64,000 bases of DNA from Candidatus Pseudomonas phytovorans (GTDB lineage: Bacteria; Pseudomonadota; Gammaproteobacteria; Pseudomonadales; Pseudomonadaceae). Below are positions 15,807 through 24,798 of the stretch, piece by piece (within the stretch, counting starts at the first letter, position 1; the number at the start of each line of letters is the position of its first letter). The position numbers and the translations under genes were made by a program. The notes under the pieces are model-generated. The model was not told the origin of the DNA and made no database searches. It was given only the letters and a program-made list of their open reading frames with translations. Where the stretch lies: positions 1,710,001-1,774,000 of the forward strand of contig CP119325.1 in NCBI GenBank assembly GCA_029202525.1, written 5' to 3'.

Positions 15807-17313
15807 CGGCCAACGCCCGACGCTGCTGGCTGCGTTTGCGCCAGATGCGCAGCAGCGGCAGGGTGAGCATCAGCGCCACCAGCGCCCAGACGCCCATGCT
15901 GATCGGGCTCGACCAGAGGATGCCCAGTTCACCGTTGGAGATCGACAGTGCGCGGCGCAGGTTTTGCTCCATCAGCCCACCCAGGATGAAACCGAGCAGG
16001 ATCGGCGACAGCGGGAAGTCCAGCTTGCGCAGGATGTAACCCATGATGCCGATGCCGACCATCAGGAACAGGTCGAATGTGGTGGCATGCACGGCGTAGA
16101 CGCCAATCGCCGTGATGATGGCGATCACTGGCACCAGCGCCCAGTTCGGCACGGCGAGGATGCGGGTGAAGATGCGGATCATCGGGATGTTGAGGATGAC
16201 CAGCATGATGTTGGCAATGAACAGCGAAGCGATCAGGCCCCAGACGATGTCCGGCTGCTGTTCGAACAGCATCGGGCCGGGGGTGATGTTGTACAGGGTC
16301 AGCGCGCCGATCATTACGGCGGTGGTGCCGGAGCCCGGTACCCCCAGGGTCAGCATCGGGACCAGGGCGCCACAGCAGGACGCGCCGATGGCGGTTTCCG
16401 GCGCGGCCAGGCCACGGGCATCGCCCTTGCCGAACTTGCCGCTTTCCCCGGCCAGGCGTTTCTCGGTCATGTAGGCCACGGCACTGGCCAGCGTCGCGCC
16501 GGCGCCGGGCAGCACGCCCATGATGAAGCCGAGCAGGCCGCAACGGATGTTGACCACGAACACCGAGGCTGCTTCCTTGAAGTTGAACAGCATGCGCCCG
16601 GTGGCTTTTACCGCCTGGTGGCCATGGTGGGTCTTTTCCAGCAGCAGCAGGATTTCACTGATGGAGAACAGGCCCAGCACCAGCACCACGAACTGGATGC
16701 CGTCGGCCAGGTGCACGCTGTCGCCGGTGAAGCGGTACACGCCACTGTTGGCGTCGATGCCAACCGCCGACAGGAACAGGCCGATCAGTGCGGCAATGAA
16801 CGTTTTCAACGGTTTGTCACCCGCCATGCCGCCCAGGGCGACAATGGCGAACACCATAAGCACGAAGTATTCCGCCGGGCCGAAGGCGATGGCCCATTTC
16901 GCCAGCAGCGGGGCGAACAGCACCATGCCGCAGGTGGCGATGAAGGCGCCGATGAACGAGCTCCACGCCGACAGCGACAGCGCCACGCCCGCCAGGCCTT
17001 GGCGAGCCATCGGGTAGCCGTCCAGGGTGGTCATCACGGTCGAGGCTTCGCCCGGGATGTTCAGCAGGATCGAGCTGATTCGCCCGCCGTACTCGCAGCC
17101 CAGGTACACCGCAGCCAGCAGGATCAGCGCCGACTCTGGCGGCAGGCCCAAGGCGAAGGCGATGGGGATCAGCAGGGCCACGCCGTTGATCGGGCCCAGG
17201 CCCGGCAGCAGGCCGACCACGGTGCCGATCAAGGTGCCACAGAGGGCAGTGACCAGGTTGTAAGGGGACAGTGCAACGCCGAAGCCCTGGCCCAGGTAGC
17301 TCAAGGTATCCAT
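15799..17313 (-). CDS. tctA: Tripartite tricarboxylate transporter, large membrane subunit TctA
   Basis: 504 residues. Begins MDTLSYLGQGFGVALSPYNL and shows the TctA signatures GLLPGLGPINGVALLIPIAF, GCEYGGRISSILLNIPGEAS and GVLPGAGATLASAVAY, with about 11-12 membrane helices. It forms the channel of the secondary transporter that takes tricarboxylates such as citrate from the TctC binding protein. It follows tctB by three bases and overlaps the abrB-like gene. Confidence 0.95.
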   Translation of the reverse strand: MDTLSYLGQGFGVALSPYNLVTALCGTLIGTVVGLLPGLGPINGVALLIPIAFALGLPPESALILLAAVYLGCEYGGRISSILLNIPGEASTVMTTLDGYPMARQGLAGVALSLSAWSSFIGAFIATCGMVLFAPLLAKWAIAFGPAEYFVLMVFAIVALGGMAGDKPLKTFIAALIGLFLSAVGIDANSGVYRFTGDSVHLADGIQFVVLVLGLFSISEILLLLEKTHHGHQAVKATGRMLFNFKEAASVFVVNIRCGLLGFIMGVLPGAGATLASAVAYMTEKRLAGESGKFGKGDARGLAAPETAIGASCCGALVPMLTLGVPGSGTTAVMIGALTLYNITPGPMLFEQQPDIVWGLIASLFIANIMLVILNIPMIRIFTRILAVPNWALVPVIAIITAIGVYAVHATTFDLFLMVGIGIMGYILRKLDFPLSPILLGFILGGLMEQNLRRALSISNGELGILWSSPISMGVWALVALMLTLPLLRIWRKRSQQRRALADA

Positions 17314-17316
17314 GTG

Positions 17317-17775
17317 TCAGTTCTCCAGTACGCTCAGCAGGCCAAGGGGCAGGGGCACATCCATCACACGGTCGAACAGCCAGTAGAGCAGCAGGCTCAT
17401 GCCAACCACCACGATGGCGCTGTGCAGCCAGCGGCCGCCGTACAGCCGAGCCATGGGCAGGCCGACCAGGATGGCGCTGAGGATGAAACCCAGGGGCTCG
17501 AAGGTAGCGGCGAAAACGATCAGCAGGCCGACGCAGGCAGCGATCTTGATCAGGGTTTCGCGGTCCAGTGCTGGCTCGTCGTCCTTGTGCACGATCGGGG
17601 TAGGGCGGATGGCCAGGTAAAGCAGGCCCAGGCCCATCAGGCCGAGCATCAGCAGCGGGTAGGCGCGCGGGCCGACCGGTTCATAGGAAAACGCCGCCTG
17701 GTAGGGCCAGGCCATCACGGCCAAGGCGGCGCACACCGCCAGCAGGGCCAGGGCGAAGATGCGTTGCAGGATCAT
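17317..17775 (-). CDS. tctB: Tripartite tricarboxylate transporter, small membrane subunit TctB
   Basis: 152 residues from ATG 17775 (MILQRIFALALLAVC). The longer frame from 17898 would translate the REP pair and is not credible. Four hydrophobic helices with the usual TctB layout, including GPRAYPLLMLGLMGLGLLYL, EPLGFILSAILVGLPMARLYG and a C-terminal helix before DRVMDVPLP. It pairs with TctA in the inner membrane. A REP pair (17810-17903) separates it from tctC, which may lower or alter expression of tctBA relative to tctC. Confidence 0.92.
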   Translation of the reverse strand: MILQRIFALALLAVCAALAVMAWPYQAAFSYEPVGPRAYPLLMLGLMGLGLLYLAIRPTPIVHKDDEPALDRETLIKIAACVGLLIVFAATFEPLGFILSAILVGLPMARLYGGRWLHSAIVVVGMSLLLYWLFDRVMDVPLPLGLLSVLEN

Positions 17776-17809
17776 GAAGGAATCCTCGAAGGAAGCAGCT
17801 TTGATACTT

Positions 17810-17903
17810 CCCTGTGGGAGCGGGCGTGCCCGCGAATGCGATTGATCACACAACAATGCTGTTGCGACTGGCGCATTCGCGGGCACGCCCGCTCCCACAG
17901 GGA
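17810..17903. repeat. REP inverted pair inside the tct operon
   Basis: Arms 17810-17841 and 17872-17903 are an exact 32-base reverse complement (outer sequence TCCCTGTGGGAGCGGGCGTG, inner CCCGCGAATGCG), separated by 30 bases. It lies between tctC and tctB, within what is otherwise a single transcription unit. Confidence 0.92.
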
Positions 17904-17920
17904 CCGAGTGGGTGCTCGAT

Positions 17921-18901
17921 TTACTGAATCAGGCCAAATTCCTTGGCCAGTGCCTTGTAGTCAGCCACTTGCTTCTTCACATAGCCGTCCAGCTCTTCGC
18001 CGGTCATGGCAAAGGGGAACAGCTCGCGCTGGTCACGCAGTTGGGCGAAGTCTTCAGAGGCCAGCATCTTGTCGAACGAGGCTTTCCACCAGGCGTAGTC
18101 CTCGTCGCTCACCTTTGGCCCCAGGTAGAAGCCGCGCACTACCGGCCAGACGATGTCGTAGCCTTGCTCCTTGGCGGTGGGGATGTCTTTCATTTCGGGC
18201 TCGTCCAGGCGGTTTTCCGAGAACACCGCAAGGATGCGCATGTTGCCGCTCTGGATGTGCGGCATGGAGTCGGAGATGTCGGTAGAACCGACCTGGATGT
18301 GACCGCCCAGCAGTGCCGTGGCAATTTCGCCACCGCCTTCCAGGGCCACGTAGCGCAGGTCGCGCGGGTTGATGCCGGCGGCCTTGGCGATCAGCGCGGT
18401 CTGCATCCAGTCCTGGCTGCCGACGGTGCCGCCGGAGCCGATCACCACCTTGCTCGGGTCTTTCTTCAGGGCCGCGACCAGGTCGTCGAGGGTTTTATAG
18501 GGCGAGTCGCTTTTCACTGCGATGGCGCCGTAGCTGGTGCCGACAGCAGCCAGCCACTTCACTGCGTTTTCGTCGAAGCGGCCGAACTTGCCTTGGGCCA
18601 GGTTCAGCAGCGAGCCGCTGGACCAGGCCACCAGGGTACCGGCATCGCCTGGGCGTTGAGCGACCACAGCGTTGTAGGCCACCGCGCCGACACCGCCGGG
18701 CATGTAGGTGACGCGCATTGGCTTGCTGAGGATCTTTTCCTGCACCAGGGCGCTTTGCACCAGCTTGCAGGTCAGGTCGAAGCCCCCGCCGGGCGAGGCG
18801 GGGGCGATGCATTCGGGGCGTTTGGGTTCGGCGGCCAGGGCGTTGCCGGCCAACAGCAGGCAGCCGGTAGCGAGGACGAGGCGGCGCAGTGAAAAGGTCA
18901 T
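17921..18901 (-). CDS. tctC: Tricarboxylate-binding periplasmic protein TctC
   Basis: 326 residues with an N-terminal signal peptide (MTFSLRRLVLATGCLLLAGNALA). Bug/TctC family features: KRPECIAPASPGGGFDLTCK at the start of the mature protein, YMPGGVGAVAYNAV, and VVIGSGGTVGSQDW. It binds tricarboxylates in the periplasm and delivers them to TctAB. It is followed by a REP pair and tctB, and preceded by opdH with a 46-base gap. Confidence 0.94.
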   Translation of the reverse strand: MTFSLRRLVLATGCLLLAGNALAAEPKRPECIAPASPGGGFDLTCKLVQSALVQEKILSKPMRVTYMPGGVGAVAYNAVVAQRPGDAGTLVAWSSGSLLNLAQGKFGRFDENAVKWLAAVGTSYGAIAVKSDSPYKTLDDLVAALKKDPSKVVIGSGGTVGSQDWMQTALIAKAAGINPRDLRYVALEGGGEIATALLGGHIQVGSTDISDSMPHIQSGNMRILAVFSENRLDEPEMKDIPTAKEQGYDIVWPVVRGFYLGPKVSDEDYAWWKASFDKMLASEDFAQLRDQRELFPFAMTGEELDGYVKKQVADYKALAKEFGLIQ

Positions 18902-18947
18902 CGTCTATCTCCGTGAGCGTTGTTGTTTTTGGATTACCGCTATGGGG

Positions 18948-20237
18948 TTACCACAGCGCTACGCTGTAGCTGACCAACAGCCTCACTTCGTCCGCGTCGC
19001 GGGCGAAGTTGGAGCGGAAGGTAGCGTTGCGCAGGCGCACGGCGACGTTTTTCAACGGGCCGCTTTGTACCACGTACTTCAGTTCGGTGTTGCGTTCCCA
19101 CTCTTTGCCTTCGCCACCGGCAGCACGGCTGACATTGTCGCCGCTGATGTAGCGGGTCATGAAGGTCAGGCCAGGTACGCCGAGCGCGGCAAAGTTGTAG
19201 TCGTAACGCGCCTGCCAGGAGCGTTCGTCGGCCCCAGCGAAGTCGTTGATCTGGACGAAGTTGACCAGATACGGGTCGGCGCCATCGACATACGGGAAGG
19301 CGCTGTCGCCGGACAGTTGCTGCCAGGCGGCGCTGACTTTGTGCCCGCCCAGGGCATAGCTGAGCATGCCGTTGACGGTGGTGTTGTCGATGTTGCCGGC
19401 CTTGGCGGCACCGGCGTCGTCACTGACTGCCAGGCGCAGGTCGGCGCCGAAGGTACCCGGGCCCCATGGCTGGGTGGCGACCATGCCGATGAAGTGCTGG
19501 CGGTAGATGTCGTCGAGCTGGGCGAAGTGGTAGCTGCCGGTGATGCGGTCGGTGAACTGGTAGTCGAGGCCGCCCAGGGTCAGGTTGTCAGCGCTGAACG
19601 AGCCACCGAAGCGGCCGTTCTTGTTGTTCAGGGCCAGGTCTTCCCAGTTGGTGTCGTTGCGGTCCTTGGCTTTGTCCAGGCGCCCGCCGGTGAAGGTCAG
19701 GCCTTTGATTTCCTTCGAGGTGAGCAGGCCTCCTTCGAAGGTTTGCGGCAGGATGCGCCCGTCGTTGGGCTGCAGGGTCGGCAGCTCCGGGATCAGCGTG
19801 CCGATCTTCAGTTCGGTCTGCGAGATCTTCACCTTGCCGGTCAGGCCGAGCTTTGAGTATTCGTCGGCAGCCTTGCCATCATCGTGGGTCGGCAGCAGGC
19901 CGGTGTCGGTGCGATCGGGGCTGGAGTCAAGCTTGATGCCGAGCATGCCCAGTGCGTCCAGGCCGAACCCTACGGTGCCATCGGTGTAGCCGGACTCGAA
20001 GTTGAGGATGAAGCCCTGGGCCCACTCGTCGCGCTTGGACTGCTGCGCGCTGGTGCCGTCGCGAAAGTCGCGGTTGAAGTACATGTTGCGGGTTTCGAAG
20101 GTGGCCGTGCTGTCTTCGAAGAAGGCGGCCTGGCTCATCGGGGCGACACCGGCAAGCGCGAGGGCGCTGGCGATGGCAGAGGGGCGTGCGGCAAAGGAAC
20201 GGGTAGGCGCGAACGCCTGCGGCTGCGATGACAGCAT
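18948..20237 (-). CDS. opdH: OprD-family porin, tricarboxylate-specific (OpdH-like)
   Basis: 429 residues, typical OprD length. After a signal region ending MSQAAFFEDSTATFETRN it has the OprD opening NMYFNRDFRDG, then the amphipathic beta-strands of an 18-stranded channel, ending in LLVSYSVALW with a terminal aromatic residue as outer-membrane proteins need. The OpdH name rests on its place directly upstream of tctCBA and divergent from tctDE, the same order as P. aeruginosa opdH. It should admit citrate, isocitrate and cis-aconitate across the outer membrane. First gene of the operon. Confidence 0.88.
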   Translation of the reverse strand: MLSSQPQAFAPTRSFAARPSAIASALALAGVAPMSQAAFFEDSTATFETRNMYFNRDFRDGTSAQQSKRDEWAQGFILNFESGYTDGTVGFGLDALGMLGIKLDSSPDRTDTGLLPTHDDGKAADEYSKLGLTGKVKISQTELKIGTLIPELPTLQPNDGRILPQTFEGGLLTSKEIKGLTFTGGRLDKAKDRNDTNWEDLALNNKNGRFGGSFSADNLTLGGLDYQFTDRITGSYHFAQLDDIYRQHFIGMVATQPWGPGTFGADLRLAVSDDAGAAKAGNIDNTTVNGMLSYALGGHKVSAAWQQLSGDSAFPYVDGADPYLVNFVQINDFAGADERSWQARYDYNFAALGVPGLTFMTRYISGDNVSRAAGGEGKEWERNTELKYVVQSGPLKNVAVRLRNATFRSNFARDADEVRLLVSYSVALW

Positions 20238-20329
20238 CGTCGATGACTCCGTTTATTGTTCTTATTCGTTGCACCTTGCTGGTGCTTTTTTCGGCGCGAA
20301 GAGCGACCGTGGTGCGATGCTAGGCAACG

Positions 20330-20361
20330 AACCTTTCGCTAACCTTTCAGTGAGAAAGGTT
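20330..20361. promoter_or_regulatory. Repeated AACCTTTC motif between opdH and tctD
   Basis: AACCTTTC at 20330-20337 and 20341-20348 (11-base period, one helical turn), followed by its reverse complement GAAAGGTT at 20354-20361. The last two form a perfect inverted repeat with a 5-base spacer. The 11-base direct repeat is the arrangement expected for an OmpR-type response regulator such as TctD. Confidence 0.5.
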
Positions 20362-20437
20362 TGTTACAAGGGGCTTCACAGGCCCGAGGACAGCGGTACA
20401 CTCCGCGCCACCGCCCCACCCGAGCAGGGAGAAACCG

Positions 20438-21109
20438 ATGCGTGTGCTGCTGGTCGAAGACCATCTGCAACTGGCCGAAAGCGTGGCCCAGGCCTTGAAA
20501 AGCCACGGCCTGACCGTGGATGTGCTGCATGACGGCGTGGCTGCCGACCTGGCCCTGGCCAGCGAGGAGTACGCTGTGGTCGTGCTGGATGTCGGCTTGC
20601 CGCGCATGGACGGCTTCGAGGTACTGGCGCGCCTGCGCGGCCGTGGCAAGACCGTGCCGGTGCTGATGCTGACTGCACGCAGTGACGTCAAGGACCGGGT
20701 CCACGGCCTGAACCTGGGCGCCGACGACTACCTGGCCAAACCGTTCGAATTGACCGAGCTGGAAGCGCGGGTCAAGGCCCTGCTGCGCCGCAGTGTGCTC
20801 GGTGGCGAGCGCCAGCAACGCTGCGGGCCGCTGGTTTACGACCTGGATACCCGGCGCTTCAGCCTCGGCGACGACAACCTGACCCTGACCTCGCGCGAAC
20901 AAAGCGTGCTGGAAGCGCTGATCGCTCGCCCGGGGCGGGTGATGAGCAAGGAGCAGTTGGCTGCCCAGGTATTCGGCCTGGATGAAGAAGCCAGCCCCGA
21001 CGCCATCGAAATCTACATCCATCGCCTGCGCAAGAAGCTCGACGGCCACCCGGTGGCGATTGTCACCTTCCGCGGCCTGGGCTACCTGTTAGAGCACCGC
21101 GATGCGTGA
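20438..21109 (+). CDS. tctD: Response regulator TctD
   Basis: 223 residues: receiver domain (1-115) with phospho-acceptor Asp51 in VVLDVGLPRMDG and the conserved Lys in DDYLAKPFEL, then an OmpR-type winged helix with the DNA-recognition segment AIEIYIHRLRKKLDG. AGGGAG precedes the ATG at 20438. It is divergent from opdH-tctCBA and overlaps tctE by eight bases. By analogy with characterised TctDE systems it controls the tricarboxylate uptake operon in response to external tricarboxylates. Confidence 0.94.
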   Translation: MRVLLVEDHLQLAESVAQALKSHGLTVDVLHDGVAADLALASEEYAVVVLDVGLPRMDGFEVLARLRGRGKTVPVLMLTARSDVKDRVHGLNLGADDYLAKPFELTELEARVKALLRRSVLGGERQQRCGPLVYDLDTRRFSLGDDNLTLTSREQSVLEALIARPGRVMSKEQLAAQVFGLDEEASPDAIEIYIHRLRKKLDGHPVAIVTFRGLGYLLEHRDA

Positions 21110-22481
21110 CAACGGCAGCCTGCGCGGGCGCCTGCTGGGCAACCTGGCCTTGTTGCTGGTGGTGCTGATGCTGGCCAGCGGCCTGAGTGCCTACTGGAAC
21201 GGCCGCGAAGCCGCCGACACGGCTTACGACCGCACCCTGCTGGCCTCGGCACGGACCATCGCCGCCGGCCTGTCGCAGCGTGACGGTTCGCTGAGCGCAG
21301 ATGTGCCCTACGTGGCGCTGGACACCTTCGCCTACGACAGTGCCGGGCGTATCTACTACCAGGTGCTGGACATCAAGCAGCGGCTGATTTCCGGCTACGA
21401 AAACCTGCCACCACCGCCGCCCGGCACGCCGCGTACCGATGACTACCCGGCCTTGGCGCGGTTCTACAACGCTACCTACCTTGGCCAGGATGTGCGCGTG
21501 GTCAGCCTGCTGAAGGCCGTCACCGAGCCGAACATGAACGGCATGGCGGAAATCCGCGTGGCCGAGACCGAGGAGGCGCGGGTGCGCATGGCCCGTGGGC
21601 TGATGGCCGACACCCTGCTGCGCCTGGGCATGCTGGCGCTGGGCGCGCTGGTGATGGTGTGGTTTGCCGTGAGTGCGGCGTTGCGGCCGCTGGAGCGCCT
21701 GCGCACGGCGGTAGAGGAGCGCCAGCCGGATGATTTGCGGGCGTTGCCGGTGGTGCAGGTGCAACGTGAGCTTGGCCCGCTGGTGCGGGCCTTGAATCAC
21801 TTTACCGAGCGCTTACGTGGCCAGTTCGAGCGCCAGGCGCAGTTTATTGCCGATGCTGCTCACGAACTGCGCACGCCGCTGGCTGCCTTGAAGGCGCGGG
21901 TGGAACTTGGCTTGCGCTCATCCGAGCCACAGGAGTGGCGGCAGACGCTGGAATCTGCGGTTCAGGGCACTGACCGCCTGACCCATCTGGCCAACCAGTT
22001 ACTGTCGCTGGCGCGGGTCGAGAATGGTGCCCGGGCGATTGCCGAAGGTGGCGCACAGCGCCTCGACCTGAGCCAACTGGCCCGTGAGCTGGGCATGGCC
22101 ATGGCGCCTTTGGCGCACAAGCGTGGTGTTGCTCTGGCCTTGGAGGCCGAGGCCCCGGTATGGCTCAAGGGTGAGCCGACGCTGCTCAACGAGCTGTTGA
22201 GCAACCTGGTGGACAACGCCTTGGCGCATACCCCGGCTGGCGGCAACGTGATTTTGCGGGTGGTGGCGCCAGCGGTACTGGAAGTGGAAGACGACGGGCC
22301 GGGTATTCCCGAGGCCGAGCGCGAACGGGTATTCGAGCGGTTCTACCGCCGCAGTGCGCAGGGCAGCGGGCTTGGCCTGGCGATTGTCGGCGAGATCTGC
22401 CGGGCGCATCTGGCTCAGGTGAGCCTGCATGATGGCGAGAAGGGCGGGCTGCGGGTGCGGGTGAGTTTTATTGCCGACTGA
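21102..22481 (+). CDS. tctE: Sensor histidine kinase TctE
   Basis: 459 residues. An N-terminal membrane helix (LLGNLALLLVVLMLASGLSA), a periplasmic sensor of about 140 residues, a second helix near 170-190, a HAMP linker, then the kinase core: phospho-acceptor His in DAAHELRTPLAALK, N box LLSNLVDNALAHTP, and G boxes DDGPGIP and GSGLGLAI. It phosphorylates TctD. Translation is coupled to tctD through an ATGCGTGAC overlap. A REP pair follows the stop. Confidence 0.94.
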   Translation: MRDNGSLRGRLLGNLALLLVVLMLASGLSAYWNGREAADTAYDRTLLASARTIAAGLSQRDGSLSADVPYVALDTFAYDSAGRIYYQVLDIKQRLISGYENLPPPPPGTPRTDDYPALARFYNATYLGQDVRVVSLLKAVTEPNMNGMAEIRVAETEEARVRMARGLMADTLLRLGMLALGALVMVWFAVSAALRPLERLRTAVEERQPDDLRALPVVQVQRELGPLVRALNHFTERLRGQFERQAQFIADAAHELRTPLAALKARVELGLRSSEPQEWRQTLESAVQGTDRLTHLANQLLSLARVENGARAIAEGGAQRLDLSQLARELGMAMAPLAHKRGVALALEAEAPVWLKGEPTLLNELLSNLVDNALAHTPAGGNVILRVVAPAVLEVEDDGPGIPEAERERVFERFYRRSAQGSGLGLAIVGEICRAHLAQVSLHDGEKGGLRVRVSFIAD

Positions 22482-22494
22482 TGGATTACCTGTG

Positions 22495-22591
22495 CTGACC
22501 TCTTCGCGGGCGCGCCCGCTCCCACAGATACGGCGCAGCCCGTTAAAGCGGTGATGTCCCTGTGGGAGCGGGCATGCCCGCGAAGAGGCCT
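22495..22591. repeat. REP inverted pair
   Basis: Units at about 22495-22527 (CCTCTTCGCGGGCGCGCCCG then CTCCCACAG) and 22557-22591 (TCCCTGTGGGAGCGGGCATG then CCCGCGAAGAGGCC), in opposite orientation between the convergent tctE and HDOD gene ends. Confidence 0.9.
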
Positions 22592-22607
22592 GCAAGGCTG
22601 ATACCCT

Positions 22608-23414
22608 TTAGCGCAACATGCTCCGCGCCTCTAGCAGCTCATCCACCTCCAGCTCGGTACCAAACGGCAACCCCAGGTGGCGGTACGCCGGCAGTGCTGC
22701 CAACGGCCGGTTGCGGCCTCGCTGGCTGATACAGCGGGCGATCTGCACGATGTCGATGTAGTCGACCTTGTCGGTCTGCCGGTCCAGGTCCTGAACCTGA
22801 CTTGGCAGGTTGACCAGTTGCTCCGGGAATTCCCAGGCCTTGAGGATCTTGTCCCCCAGCACCGGCTGGATCTGCTCGATCACGTAGTGCAGGCAAACCG
22901 GATCGGACAACAGTTCGTTGTGCTCTTCGGCATAGATCAGTACCGGCAGCGCGCCAATCTGGTGGACCAGCCCGCCCAACGTGGCCTGGTCGGGTTTGAG
23001 AGGCGTAAAGCGACGGCAGATTTCGTAGCTGATACCTGCCACTTCCAGGCTGTTGGCCCAGATATCACGCAGTTTCTGCTCAACTGCCGACGAGCGTGCG
23101 TGGAAAATCTGCTCGATCACCAAACCAATGGCCAGGTTGCAGCTGTAGTTGATACCCAGCCGCGTAATGGCAGTATGCAGGTCGGTGACCTCGACCGCTG
23201 CGCGCAGCAGCGGGCTGTTGACCACCTTGATCAGGCGCGCTGAAAGGGCCGCGTCGCGACCGATCACTTTGCTCAGGGCCGCTACGCTGATCTCGCTGTC
23301 TTCCGCTGCCTCGCGGATGCTCAAGGCAACCTCGGGCAGGGTTGGCAGGACCAGGTCATCCTTTTCGATGGCATCGAGCAACTGTGCTTGAACCATCTCG
23401 GCCAGCTTGTTCAT
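22608..23414 (-). CDS. HDOD-domain protein
   Basis: 268 residues, almost entirely an HDOD domain (about 20-215): LPTLPEVALSIREAAEDSE, VIGRDAALSARLIKVVNSPL and the degenerate HD-like region TLGGLVHQIGALPVLIYAE. HDOD proteins lack the metal ligands of HD phosphohydrolases and serve as signalling or scaffold proteins, often with cyclic-di-GMP networks. No output domain is attached. It lies 54 bases downstream of ygfZ in the same direction and may be co-transcribed with it. The specific role is unknown. Confidence 0.85.
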   Translation of the reverse strand: MNKLAEMVQAQLLDAIEKDDLVLPTLPEVALSIREAAEDSEISVAALSKVIGRDAALSARLIKVVNSPLLRAAVEVTDLHTAITRLGINYSCNLAIGLVIEQIFHARSSAVEQKLRDIWANSLEVAGISYEICRRFTPLKPDQATLGGLVHQIGALPVLIYAEEHNELLSDPVCLHYVIEQIQPVLGDKILKAWEFPEQLVNLPSQVQDLDRQTDKVDYIDIVQIARCISQRGRNRPLAALPAYRHLGLPFGTELEVDELLEARSMLR

Positions 23415-23468
23415 GGGCGTGTCTACCGCAGTGGTGGGGCAGCCCCGCCATAGGGCGGGGCAGGCTGG

Positions 23469-24410
23469 TCAGCGCTGGATTTCCCGGTCGCGGTCCAGTT
23501 CGTAGGGCAGGGTCAGTACCTGCAGGCGCGGGCCTTCGAGGCTGCCCAGGTGCAGGTTGTCGTCTGCCACCGCGTCGGCGCTGAGCACCGCGAGCAGTTC
23601 GCAACCCGCACCGTTGCCAGCGGCTATGACCACTTCACCGACTGACGACCCGTGGGTGGGCGAGAAGATCTCGGCACCCGGGGCCGGAATGGCCTGCTGG
23701 TCCAGTGCCAGGCGGTACTGGCGGCGCTTGAGCTTGCCCAGATACTGCATGCGGGCGACGATTTCCTGGCCGGTGTAGCAGCCTTTCTTGAAGCTGACGC
23801 CGTCCACGGCCTGCAGGTTGATCATCTGCGGGATGAACTGCTCACGGGTCGGCCCCATGACCTGGCCGATACCAGCTCGAACCTGGCCTAGCAGCCAGTC
23901 GTTGAGGCTGCCTTCAGCCAGAGTGCTGGCAAGGGTCTGGCGTACCGTGTCGGCGTTGTCCACCGGCACCCACAGCTCCACACGTCCAGGGGACACGGCA
24001 ATGGCGATCAGGCCTTCATGGCGCACGGTGCTGCCGGCGCCTGCGGGTACATCGAGCCCCAGCGCCTGCAGCGCAGCGTCGCCGCCTTGCAGCCCAAAGC
24101 GTGCCCAGGCGGCGCTTTCATCGGTCAGCGTGGCCTTGGAGAACACAGCGTACTTCTTCAGGTCGGCCAGTTGGGCCTCAAGCAGTTCGCTGGCCATGGC
24201 CAGCAGGTAGCCGTTGCCTTCGGGCAGTATGCGGAAGCTCGACTGCATGCGGCCCTTGACCATGCAGCGGGCGCCGAGGCTGGCGTGTTCCTGGCTGAGG
24301 TAGTTGATGTTGCAGGTCAGCTGGCCTTGCAGGAACTTGCCTGCATCGGAGCCGCGGACGGCGAGGATGCCCTCGTGGGACAGGGGGCAGAAGAAAGCGG
24401 AATCGGCCAT
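23469..24410 (-). CDS. ygfZ: YgfZ-like folate-binding Fe-S cluster maintenance protein
   Basis: 313 residues. GcvT-like folate-binding fold with the YgfZ signature FKKGCYTGQEIVARM (about residues 222-236), whose Cys is required for activity in E. coli, and an N-terminal LSHEGILAVRGSDAGKFLQGQ matching the family. YgfZ supports certain iron-sulfur enzymes under oxidative stress. It is divergent from sdhE-ygfX; ygfZ beside sdhE is a conserved gamma-proteobacterial arrangement. Confidence 0.92.
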   Translation of the reverse strand: MADSAFFCPLSHEGILAVRGSDAGKFLQGQLTCNINYLSQEHASLGARCMVKGRMQSSFRILPEGNGYLLAMASELLEAQLADLKKYAVFSKATLTDESAAWARFGLQGGDAALQALGLDVPAGAGSTVRHEGLIAIAVSPGRVELWVPVDNADTVRQTLASTLAEGSLNDWLLGQVRAGIGQVMGPTREQFIPQMINLQAVDGVSFKKGCYTGQEIVARMQYLGKLKRRQYRLALDQQAIPAPGAEIFSPTHGSSVGEVVIAAGNGAGCELLAVLSADAVADDNLHLGSLEGPRLQVLTLPYELDRDREIQR

Positions 24411-24543
24411 GGGTCATCGCGGTGGCTAAAGACTGGCGGCCATCATAGAACGCCGGTAACAAAATAGGTAGGTGAGTAGACCAACGCCCGGTGTCGCTAC
24501 GCTCGCCGGGCTGTATACTGGCCGGCCATTCGAGGAGGGCCCC

Positions 24544-24798
24544 ATGGTCGAACAAACTGAACTCAACCGGCTTTTCTGGCATAGCCGCCGTGGCATGCTG
24601 GAACTGGACGTACTGCTGGTGCCTTTCACCCAGGAAGTCTACTCCACCCTCAACCAGGCCGATCGTGAGCTGTATGTGCGTCTGTTGAGCTGCGAGGATC
24701 AGGACATGTTCGGCTGGTTCATGGAGCGTACCGAGTCCGAAGACCCGGAGCTGCAGCGCATGGTCCGCATCATTCTGGACCGTGTCCAACCCAAGTGA
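24544..24798 (+). CDS. sdhE: Succinate dehydrogenase flavin-assembly factor SdhE
   Basis: 84 residues from ATG 24544, with GGAGG at 24535-24539. The defining RGMLELD motif is present (HSRRGMLELDVLLVPF), followed by the small five-helix SdhE body (DQDMFGWFMERTESED). It promotes covalent FAD attachment to the flavoprotein subunits of succinate dehydrogenase. It overlaps ygfX by 17 bases. The longer frame from 24472 is not needed. Confidence 0.95.
   Translation: MVEQTELNRLFWHSRRGMLELDVLLVPFTQEVYSTLNQADRELYVRLLSCEDQDMFGWFMERTESEDPELQRMVRIILDRVQPK

Noticed and set aside
15964..18285. A 773-residue open frame on the plus strand
   Set aside because: It is antisense to tctA, tctB and tctC, is very rich in Gln/His/Asp/Gly as expected for a shadow of GC-rich genes, and runs through a REP pair.
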